Source: an uncultured bacterium (GTDB taxonomy: Bacteria; Nitrospirota; Thermodesulfovibrionia; Thermodesulfovibrionales; Thermodesulfovibrionaceae). From it: 64,000 nucleotides of DNA. The DNA is taken from assembly GCA_937998865.1 (NCBI GenBank), contig CALLBR010000001.1, positions 1 to 64,000 on the forward strand. The letters run 5' to 3'. The position numbers and the translations under genes are program-made. The notes beneath the pieces were generated by a model. That model ran no database searches and was not told the origin of the DNA. It worked only from the letters and a program-made list of their open reading frames with translations. Below are positions 57,622 to 64,000 of this stretch, in pieces (the stretch's first letter is position 1; every line of letters begins with the position of its first letter).

Positions 57622-58526
57622 TGGGGTTTTTTGACAAATTAAAAGAAAAACTATCAAAAACTAAACAAAACATAGTTGAAAAAATTGAATCTATTATCCC
57701 ATTAGGAAAAAAAATTGATGAAACAACAATTGATGAAATAGAAGAAGTGCTTATTTTTTCTGATTTTGGCGTAAAGGCAACAGAAGAGATAATAGATTTA
57801 TTAAAAAAAAAGGTTAAAGAAGGGACGTTAAAAGAATATCCTGATTTGAAGTCTCTTTTAAAGGAAGAATTAAAAAAATTACTACAAAACGATACAAGTC
57901 TACATCTTAAAAGCATTCCTTCTGTAATGCTTGTGGTAGGAGTTAATGGAGTGGGGAAAACCACTACAATAGGAAAGCTTGGCTATAAATTTTCAAGGGA
58001 AGGAAAAAAAGTAGTTTTCGCAGCCTGCGATACTTTTAGGGCAGCAGCTATTGAACAGCTTGAGATTTGGGCAAATAAAACAAATGCTGATATTATTAAG
58101 CATAAGAGCGGAGCTGATCCAGCAGCAGTTGCCTTTGACGCAGTAGAACATGCCAAATCAAAAAACAAAGATTTAGTAATAATTGATACAGCTGGAAGAC
58201 TTCATACTAAAGCTCCCTTGATGGAAGAACTGAAAAAAATATGTAGAGTAATAAAAAAGTCCATAGCTGATGCTCCTCATGAAGTGCTTTTAGTGGTGGA
58301 TGCCACAACAGGACAGAATGCAATAAGGCAGGCTCAAATGTTTCATGAAGCAGTGGGGCTTTCTGGTATTATTGTTACAAAACTAGATGGGACAGCAAAG
58401 GGGGGAGTTATTTTTGCCATAAAGAAAGAAATAGGAGTTCCCATAAAGTTCATCGGAATTGGTGAGGGTGTGGAAGATTTGAAGGAGTTTAAGGCAAATG
58501 AATTTGTGGAAGCTTTGTTTGATTAA
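57621..58526 (+). CDS. ftsY: Signal recognition particle receptor FtsY
   Basis: 301 residues, only the NG domain with a very short N-terminus (no acidic A domain). GVNGVGKTTTIGKLGYKF (P-loop), DTFRAAAIEQL, DTAGRLHTKAPLMEEL, TKLDGTAKGG, GIGEGVEDLKEF. GTPase that docks SRP-ribosome complexes at the membrane. ATG overlaps the stop of the exported-protein gene. The stop is 1 bp from the convergent tRNA gene's 3' end. Confidence 0.96.
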   Translation: MGFFDKLKEKLSKTKQNIVEKIESIIPLGKKIDETTIDEIEEVLIFSDFGVKATEEIIDLLKKKVKEGTLKEYPDLKSLLKEELKKLLQNDTSLHLKSIPSVMLVVGVNGVGKTTTIGKLGYKFSREGKKVVFAACDTFRAAAIEQLEIWANKTNADIIKHKSGADPAAVAFDAVEHAKSKNKDLVIIDTAGRLHTKAPLMEELKKICRVIKKSIADAPHEVLLVVDATTGQNAIRQAQMFHEAVGLSGIIVTKLDGTAKGGVIFAIKKEIGVPIKFIGIGEGVEDLKEFKANEFVEALFD

Positions 58527-58527
58527 T

Positions 58528-58604
<77 letters not shown>

Positions 58605-58612
58605 ATATTTAT

Positions 58613-58642
58613 AATATATCTTAAAAAAAATAGGTTTGTCAA
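58613..58642 (-). promoter_or_regulatory. tRNA-fMet promoter
   Basis: TTGACA (58637-58642), 18-nt spacer, TATATT (58613-58618) on the minus strand. Expected start is about 58606, only 1-2 nt before the mature 5' end. The -35 abuts the start codon of rdgB (58643). Confidence 0.7.
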
Positions 58643-59257
58643 ATGCAGATTGTTTTAGCATCTAAAAATAAAAAAAAGATTCAAGAATTGAAAAGAATGT
58701 TAGAAGATCTATCTATTGAAATCTTATCTTTAGATAATTTCCCTAATTTAGGAGAAGTTGTTGAAGATGGCTGTACTTTTGAAGAGAACGCTCTAAAAAA
58801 AGCAAGGTATGTTAAAGAAAAAACAGGACTTTCTGCATTAGCTGATGATTCTGGACTGGAAGTAGAAGCCTTAGGTGGAAGACCTGGAATTTTCTCTGCC
58901 AGATATGCAGGAGAACATGCTTCCGATGAAGATAATATTAAGAAGTTATTAATGGAGATGAGAGAAATCCCAGAAGATAAAAGACAAGCTCGTTTTGTCT
59001 GTTGCATTGCTCTTGTTTTATCAACTGGAGAGGAAAAAGTTTTTTGGGGATATGTAAACGGTAAAATAACAATGGAACCTCGCGGCGATTTAGGATTTGG
59101 CTATGATCCTGTATTCATCCCTGAAGGATACACATTAACTTTTGCAGAAATGCCTTCTGAAGAAAAGGATAGGATTAGTCATAGAAGAATTGCTCTTGAC
59201 AATTTAAAGCACTATTTGGTAAAATTCTCGCAACTTTATAAACAAAATTTATCATAA
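58643..59257 (+). CDS. rdgB: XTP/dITP pyrophosphatase (RdgB/HAM1)
   Basis: 204 residues: [18 protein letters not shown] at the N-terminus, [33 protein letters not shown] (substrate and metal site), [18 protein letters not shown]. Removes non-canonical purine triphosphates. Only a weak AGG precedes the ATG. Its 5' region shares the 38-bp gap with the tRNA promoter. Confidence 0.95.
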   Translation: MQIVLASKNKKKIQELKRMLEDLSIEILSLDNFPNLGEVVEDGCTFEENALKKARYVKEKTGLSALADDSGLEVEALGGRPGIFSARYAGEHASDEDNIKKLLMEMREIPEDKRQARFVCCIALVLSTGEEKVFWGYVNGKITMEPRGDLGFGYDPVFIPEGYTLTFAEMPSEEKDRISHRRIALDNLKHYLVKFSQLYKQNLS

Positions 59258-59273
59258 AATTATAAAAATTAAG

Positions 59274-59302
59274 TTGCATTTAATTTCATATTAGGTTAAA
59301 TT
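59274..59302 (+). promoter_or_regulatory. Candidate promoter of the adk-sat-apr operon
   Basis: TTGCAT (59274-59279), 17-nt spacer, TAAATT (59297-59302), with a TATAAT overlapping at 59302-59307. A leader of about 38 nt ends in AAGGAGG before adk. This would drive the whole sulfate-reduction operon. Confidence 0.35.
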
Positions 59303-59346
59303 ATAATCCAAAAGATATTTTAACTTAATCAAAAAGGAGGCTTCAG

Positions 59347-59994
59347 ATGAGATTAGTATTCTTGGGTGCTCCTGGTGCAGGGAAAGGAACACAAGCAAAA
59401 AGGCTCGTTGAAAAATATGGTATCCCTCAAATATCCACTGGTGATCTTTTAAGAGCCGCAGTGGCTGCTGGAACTCCACTTGGAAAAGAAGCAAAGTCTT
59501 ATATGGACAGAGGAGAATTAGTACCTGACAGTGTAGTTTTAGGAATGGTAAAAGAGAGACTTTCTCAAGATGACTGCAAAAAAGGATTTATTTTAGACGG
59601 TTTCCCAAGAAATGTTACACAAGCAGAAGCTCTTGATAAAATGCTTGCTGAAATGAGCATGCCCTTAGATTTAGCCCTTAACTTAGATGTTCCCTTTGAG
59701 GATTTAATGAAAAGATTGACAGGTAGAAGAACATGTAAAGCTTGTGGACAAATGTATAATGTCTACTACAATCCTCCAAAGGCAGAGGGTAAGTGTGACA
59801 AATGTGGTGGAGAGCTCTTTCAAAGAGATGATGATAAGGAAGAAACAATCAGAAAGAGACTGGAAGTATATAAAGCACAAACAGAGCCTTTGATTGATTA
59901 TTACTCTAAAAAAGGAATTTTAAAAAGTGTGGAAGGCACAGGTAGTATAGATGAAATTTTTAATAATATCTGTGCAATTTTAGAAAAAAAGTAA
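59347..59994 (+). CDS. adk: Adenylate kinase with zinc-binding lid
   Basis: 215 residues. [14 protein letters not shown] (P-loop), [33 protein letters not shown], and a four-cysteine lid CKACGQMYN...CDKCGG (about 129-153), the zinc type of many Gram-positives and thermophiles. Converts AMP + ATP to 2 ADP. Placed 17 nt before sat, it can recycle AMP released by APS reductase. Confidence 0.97.
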   Translation: MRLVFLGAPGAGKGTQAKRLVEKYGIPQISTGDLLRAAVAAGTPLGKEAKSYMDRGELVPDSVVLGMVKERLSQDDCKKGFILDGFPRNVTQAEALDKMLAEMSMPLDLALNLDVPFEDLMKRLTGRRTCKACGQMYNVYYNPPKAEGKCDKCGGELFQRDDDKEETIRKRLEVYKAQTEPLIDYYSKKGILKSVEGTGSIDEIFNNICAILEKK

Positions 59995-60011
59995 ACTAAA
60001 GGAGGAAAGGT

Positions 60012-61397
60012 ATGCCGGAAGTAAGAATTAAGACTCTTCCCCCACCACATGGTGGAAAGCTTGTTGAAAGGGTTGTCCGTGACCCCCAAATGGCAATGAA
60101 GTTAATGCAGAAATGTTCTGCAGTTTATGACATTAAGCCAACTCTTTTCAAAGGTAATCCTGTAAGGAATGTTTACAGAGAAATTATGTCAGTTTGTTAT
60201 GGTTTCTTCAGCCCTGTAGAAGGTTCCATGACAAAGGCTGATCTTGAAAGTGTTCTTGAGAAAAGAAGACTTACAAGCGGATGGGTATTTCCTTATCCCA
60301 TTCTTTTTGACATCTCAGAAGAAGACTTCAAAAAGCTTGGAGTTGGAGCAGGTGATTGGCTCTTACTGAGACTTAAAGGTGAACCTTTTGCAATTCTTGA
60401 GATTGAAGAGGTTTACGAAATCGTCCCAGGTGATGTAGCAGTAAGAACCTTTGGAACACCCGAGAAAAATCCAGAAGTTGTTAAAGTGCCTTTCGACCAG
60501 AAACATACAGGGTATAATATTTATTGTTCATTGAATCCTATAATACTTGCTGGTAAATATACCATTATTAATGAGCCTAAATTAAGACCGCCTTTTGATA
60601 GATTCTGGTATCCACCAAAGAGATGCAGAGAGGAATTTGAAAAAAGAGGTTGGACAACAGTTATTGCCCATCAGACAAGAAATGTCCCTCACACAGGACA
60701 TGAAGCCTTAATGAAAAATGCTGCTTACATTGGTGATGTAAAGCCCTGTGATGGTATTGTAGTTAATGCTATAGTTGGAGCAAAGAGAATAGGAGACTTC
60801 CCTGATGAAGCAATTGTTGAAGGGCATGAAATGGTTCATTTAGCTGGTTATATTAAACCAGAGCGTCATCTTGTAACATTCACACTTTGGGACATGAGAT
60901 ATGGTAACCCCATCGAGTCTCTCATTCATGCTGTAATTAGGCAAAATATGGGAATATCCTTCCACATGTTTGGGAGAGACCATGCAGCCTTAGGTGAATA
61001 CTATGATATATTTGCAACTCAAATTCTTTGGTCAAAGGGAATCCCAAGCTTCGGCTTTAATGAACCGCCTTACATGGTAGAAGGTGGATTTTATATTAGA
61101 CCTCAGAACATTGAAGAGTTCTGGTTCTGTCCAAAATGTAAAGAATTTGCCTATTCTGCTAATTGCGCACATAAAGGGATTTACTCGAGATATTCCGGAA
61201 GCTTCATAAGAGGTATTATTAATGAGGGAGTAATGCCACCACCAGAAATTTACAGACCAGAAGTTTATAAAGTAGTTGTAAAATGGTGGCAGAAGTTTGG
61301 ATATCCGTTTAATAACGAGAAATATCTCAAAGAGAGAGAGGAGAGATTAGAGGTTGATCTCCCTCACATGGAACTTCCAGCTCACTTAAAAAAATAA
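60012..61397 (+). CDS. sat: Dissimilatory ATP sulfurylase
   Basis: 461 residues. Activates sulfate with ATP to APS and PPi. Catalytic motifs QTRNVPHTGHE (about residue 221) and GRDHAALG (about 321), and a C-terminal zinc site CPKCKEFAYSANCAH (about 376-390), as in the homo-oligomeric enzymes of Archaeoglobus and other dissimilatory organisms; no APS kinase domain. Shine-Dalgarno AAAGGAGG. Followed by the unknown gene, aprB and aprA. Confidence 0.96.
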   Translation: MPEVRIKTLPPPHGGKLVERVVRDPQMAMKLMQKCSAVYDIKPTLFKGNPVRNVYREIMSVCYGFFSPVEGSMTKADLESVLEKRRLTSGWVFPYPILFDISEEDFKKLGVGAGDWLLLRLKGEPFAILEIEEVYEIVPGDVAVRTFGTPEKNPEVVKVPFDQKHTGYNIYCSLNPIILAGKYTIINEPKLRPPFDRFWYPPKRCREEFEKRGWTTVIAHQTRNVPHTGHEALMKNAAYIGDVKPCDGIVVNAIVGAKRIGDFPDEAIVEGHEMVHLAGYIKPERHLVTFTLWDMRYGNPIESLIHAVIRQNMGISFHMFGRDHAALGEYYDIFATQILWSKGIPSFGFNEPPYMVEGGFYIRPQNIEEFWFCPKCKEFAYSANCAHKGIYSRYSGSFIRGIINEGVMPPPEIYRPEVYKVVVKWWQKFGYPFNNEKYLKEREERLEVDLPHMELPAHLKK

Positions 61398-61412
61398 AGG
61401 AGGAGGTGAATA

Positions 61413-61814
61413 ATGGCTAAGTTTTTTGGTGTTGTAATTGATGAAACAAGATTAAAAGCAATAAAGGGTACACCACTGGAAGAAAAAGTAGAACCTATTT
61501 TTGGTGGAGCTCTAAAGAGATTAGTTCTTGAAGTTCCTGATGATTTGGGACAAAAAGTAATTGATCAGTTCACAAAAGCAAGGTTTGATGCAAGAGGATT
61601 TATTGAAGAAACTCCAGCTTCTTTTAAAAGGCTCGTTTTTAAGAAAATATTAGAGATGAAATCCTTAGGTCCAGAGGTTATGGAAGCTGCTTTAGCAGAG
61701 ATTCCTTCAATAAAAGATGATATTGCAAAGGAAGACAAAGAGCTTCCAGTTCCTGATATTGATATTAGTGATGTACTGGAATTACAAAAAAATCCAGCAC
61801 AAAAACCAGCATAA
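61413..61814 (+). CDS. Unknown 133-residue protein between sat and aprB
   Basis: Not a family I can name. Begins MAKFFGVVIDETRLKAIKG, followed by an alpha/beta-looking part with LVLEVPDDLGQKVIDQF and ARGFIEETPASFKRLVFKKIL, then an acidic, proline-containing tail (KEDKELPVPDIDISDVLEL). No cysteine at all, so no metal cluster; no signal peptide or membrane helix. Very good Shine-Dalgarno AAAGGAGGAGG, 15 nt after sat and 22 nt before aprB. I recall an uncharacterised small ORF between sat and aprBA in Archaeoglobus; relation not verified. Context says a role with sulfate activation or APS reduction. Confidence 0.85.
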   Translation: MAKFFGVVIDETRLKAIKGTPLEEKVEPIFGGALKRLVLEVPDDLGQKVIDQFTKARFDARGFIEETPASFKRLVFKKILEMKSLGPEVMEAALAEIPSIKDDIAKEDKELPVPDIDISDVLELQKNPAQKPA

Positions 61815-61836
61815 AAAACAAAAAGGAGGTTAAACT

Positions 61837-62265
61837 ATGCCAAGCTTTGTAATGGTTGAAAAGTGTGATGGCTGCAAAGCCCAAGACAAGACAGCATGTC
61901 AGTACATCTGTCCACATGATCTTATGACATTGGACAGAGAAAAAATGAAAGCCTACAATCAGGAGCCAGAACAGTGTTGGGAATGTTACAACTGCGTGAA
62001 AATTTGCCCACAACAGGCAATCGAAGTTAGAGGATATGCCGATTTCTTCCCCCTTGGTGCAAGCGTTATTCCCATGAGAGGTCAGGATGCTATTATGTGG
62101 ACAATTAAGTTCAGAAGTGGCGCTATAAAGAGATTCAAATTCCCAATAAGGCTCACACCCGAAGGTTACTGGAAAGCAGAAAACATTTATGAAGGATTAC
62201 CTGAGCCTGATTATTCAAAAATCAAAGGTCCTGGCTATTTTAATTATGAAGCCAGAAAAGAGTAA
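61837..62265 (+). CDS. aprB: APS reductase beta subunit
   Basis: 142 residues, ferredoxin-like with two [4Fe-4S] clusters: CDGCKAQDKTACQYICPHDL and CWECYNCVKICPQQAI, then the tail that wraps around AprA (YADFFPLGASVIPMRGQDAIMWTIKFRSG). Passes electrons (in most sulfate reducers from the Qmo complex) to the FAD of AprA. Shine-Dalgarno AAAGGAGG. Confidence 0.97.
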   Translation: MPSFVMVEKCDGCKAQDKTACQYICPHDLMTLDREKMKAYNQEPEQCWECYNCVKICPQQAIEVRGYADFFPLGASVIPMRGQDAIMWTIKFRSGAIKRFKFPIRLTPEGYWKAENIYEGLPEPDYSKIKGPGYFNYEARKE

Positions 62266-62290
62266 AAAAACAAAGTAAGGAGGTATAAAG

Positions 62291-64000
62291 ATGGAAAAAG
62301 AGACTTGCACATTTTCATATTGTGAGAAACCAGAAGTAGTAGTTGTTGACACTGATCTTCTTATTGTCGGTGGTGGAATGGCTGCTTGTGGTGCTGCTTT
62401 TGAAGCATGCAGATGGGCTACACCAAAAGGACTTAAAGTAACAATGGTTGATAAAGCTGCAACTGATCGTTCCGGTGCAGTTGCTATGGGACTTAGTGCT
62501 ATCAATACCTACATTGGTGAGAATAAGGTTGAGGACTATGTAAGATATGTCCGTGCAGACCTTATGGGAATAATCCGTGAAGACTTGGTATATGATCTTG
62601 GAAGGCATGTGGACAATTCAGTTCATATGTTTGAAGAATGGGGACTTCCTATATGGAAAAAAAGTGACGATGGATGGTCCCTTGATGGTTTTCAGGCAAG
62701 GGATCAGGGTAAGCCAAAACTCAAGGATGGCGGTGTACCCTGCCGTTCCGGTAAATGGCAGATAATGATTAACGGAGAATCCTATAAGGTAATAGTAGCT
62801 GAGGCTGCAAAAGCAGCTCTTGAATATAACAGAAAGGCTTTAAACATTCCTCAAAACCTTTTTGAAAGAGTTTTCATAGTAAAACTTATTAAAGATGCAA
62901 AAGAGGATAATAGAGTAGCTGGTGCAGTAGGTTTTAGCGTAAGAGAAAATAAAGTATATGTCTTTAAGGCAAAGGCAATTCTTAATGCATCTGGTGGTGC
63001 TGTTAATGTATTCAGACCAAGATCAACTCGTGAAGGTCAAGGTAGAGCCTGGTATCCTGTCTGGAACGCTGGTTCTGGATACTATCTTGGAATGAGTGTA
63101 GGCGCTGAGATGACAATGATGGAAAACAGATTTGTTCCTGCCAGATTTAAAGACGGCTACGGACCAGTAGGTGCTTGGTTCCTCTTCTTTAAGGCAAAAG
63201 CAACAGATGCTCTTGGAAATGATTACTGTGCAAAAGACTGTTCAGAGTTCCAAGATGCTGTAAATAAATATGGAAAATGGGCTGAAGCTCTTGGCACAGC
63301 CATTAGAAACCATCTTATGATGCAGGCAATGAAACAAGGTAGAGGTCCCATCCTCATGAATACCCATACTGCTATGCAAGAACTTGCAAAGCAGATGGAT
63401 CCTAAGAGATTAAAACACCTTGAGGCTGAGGCATGGGAAGACTTCCTTGACATGTGTATTTCTCAAGCAGGACTTTGGGCAGCTCAGAATATTGAACCTG
63501 ACAAGAGTCCATCTGAGATTATGCCTACTGAGCCTTATCTCCTTGGTTCCCATGCTGGTTGCGCAGGCTTCTGGGTAAGCGGTCCTGGTGATATACCTGG
63601 AGCACCTGCAGAGTGGTTCTGGGGTTACAATAGAATGAGCACAGTAAAAGGTCTCTTTATGGCTGGTGATATTGTTGGTGCTTCCGGACACAAATTCTCC
63701 TCTGGATCCCATGCAGAAGGTAGAATAGCTGCAAAGGCAGCAATTGCCTTTATACTTGACAACCCAAGCTACACACCAGAATTAGCTGCCAATGTAGATG
63801 ATTTAGTTGCTGAAATGTATTTACCTTTTGAAATTTATGAAAAATATAAGACTTACTCTACAGATCCAGCAATTAACCCTTATTACATCAGACCAAATAT
63901 GTATCAAGCAAGACTTCAAAAGATTGCTGATGAATACTTCGGTGGAATCAGCACTTGGTATATGACCTCTAAGACAATGATTGAAGAAGGTCTTAAGAAG
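62291..64000 (+). CDS. aprA: APS reductase alpha subunit (3' end beyond window)
   Basis: Flavoprotein that reduces APS to sulfite and AMP. 570 codons are present, of roughly 660 expected, so the C-terminus is missing. Visible: the FAD loop DLLIVGGGMAACGAAFEA, RSGAVAMGLSAINTYIG, NASGGAVNVFRPRS, ENRFVPARFKDGYGPVGAWF, and the later FMAGDIVGASGHKFSSGSHAEGR. Begins with ATG at 62291 behind AAGGAGG, 25 nt after aprB. No premature stops. Whether the enzyme works in reduction or oxidation is suggested by overall context (reduction) but not proven here. Confidence 0.97.
   Translation, partial: MEKETCTFSYCEKPEVVVVDTDLLIVGGGMAACGAAFEACRWATPKGLKVTMVDKAATDRSGAVAMGLSAINTYIGENKVEDYVRYVRADLMGIIREDLVYDLGRHVDNSVHMFEEWGLPIWKKSDDGWSLDGFQARDQGKPKLKDGGVPCRSGKWQIMINGESYKVIVAEAAKAALEYNRKALNIPQNLFERVFIVKLIKDAKEDNRVAGAVGFSVRENKVYVFKAKAILNASGGAVNVFRPRSTREGQGRAWYPVWNAGSGYYLGMSVGAEMTMMENRFVPARFKDGYGPVGAWFLFFKAKATDALGNDYCAKDCSEFQDAVNKYGKWAEALGTAIRNHLMMQAMKQGRGPILMNTHTAMQELAKQMDPKRLKHLEAEAWEDFLDMCISQAGLWAAQNIEPDKSPSEIMPTEPYLLGSHAGCAGFWVSGPGDIPGAPAEWFWGYNRMSTVKGLFMAGDIVGASGHKFSSGSHAEGRIAAKAAIAFILDNPSYTPELAANVDDLVAEMYLPFEIYEKYKTYSTDPAINPYYIRPNMYQARLQKIADEYFGGISTWYMTSKTMIEEGLKK

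Noticed and set aside
62291-64000. Possible selenocysteine TGA codons in aprA or other genes, prompted by selA.
   Set aside because: No in-frame TGA interrupts aprA or any other gene read here.

Overview
This window is AT-rich bacterial chromosome with very dense coding. The gene content suggests an anaerobic, Gram-negative, dissimilatory sulfate reducer. Sulfate activation and APS reduction genes (sat, aprB, aprA) sit at the right end. Lipopolysaccharide export genes (lptF/lptG, kdsD) point to an outer membrane. Wood-Ljungdahl methyl-transfer genes (acsE, acsD), selA for selenocysteine, futalosine- or ubiquinone-type UbiD, and two separate heat-shock regulons (HrcA/CIRCE and HspR) complete the picture. 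A Thermodesulfovibrio-like member of Nitrospirota is my best guess; this is inference from gene content and was not checked by search.

Layout. 1-4.7 kb: partial hisA (-), a methyltransferase, then kdsD-lptF-lptG. 4.7-8.8 kb (-): aldolase, phosphofructokinase, a small Toprim protein, YraN and a YdcF-like protein in one operon. 9.0-14.1 kb (+): leuD-leuB-asd-metK-ahcY, closed by a strong hairpin terminator. 14.1-28.3 kb (-): a run of 13 genes with almost no gaps, from ubiD and a giant activase/HgdB-like fusion through two tiny genes, a MetE-like gene, tmk-holB-ricT-metG-radC, an FmdB zinc ribbon and glpX to an MFS transporter. 28.35-32.85 kb (+): acsE-acsD-selA-dgt-acpS. 32.9-34.9 kb (-): mltG-ispG. 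35-42.2 kb (+): CIRCE, hrcA-grpE-dnaK-dnaJ, then a zinc-type ABC transporter. 42.2-44.1 kb (-): a CHASE4/PAS/GGDEF diguanylate cyclase. 44.1-44.6 kb: the only gap longer than 300 bases, with hairpins and degenerate repeats. 44.6-49.1 kb (+): dnaJ2-hspR-clpB-hsp20. 49.1-55.7 kb (-): an RDD protein, mreB-mreC-mreD-mrdA-rodA, ribH, nusB. 55.9-58.5 kb (+): an Ig-repeat/AMIN-like exported protein coupled to ftsY. 58.5 kb: initiator tRNA-Met (-). 58.6-64 kb (+): rdgB, then adk-sat-unknown-aprB-aprA (aprA runs off the window).

How it fits together. The right-hand operon is a sulfate activation and reduction unit: Sat makes APS and PPi, AprBA reduces APS to sulfite and AMP, and adenylate kinase recycles AMP. 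A conserved-looking 133-residue protein of unknown role lies between sat and aprB. Central carbon genes (aldolase, PFK, GlpX) and Wood-Ljungdahl genes fit an autotrophic or acetate-handling anaerobe. The minus-strand cell-shape operon and the LPS and peptidoglycan genes (mltG) form the envelope set.

The most notable sequence-level points are these: selA has no ATG, GTG or TTG for its first 135 codons and appears to start at CTG behind a good Shine-Dalgarno; several operon-head genes have a -10 box 5-7 nt before the start codon and no Shine-Dalgarno, suggesting leaderless mRNAs; an 8-bp hairpin separates the MFS gene's Shine-Dalgarno from its ATG and would restore 8-nt spacing; and a 31-residue bS22/AURKAIP1-like ribosomal peptide starts with GTG immediately after the preceding stop codon.
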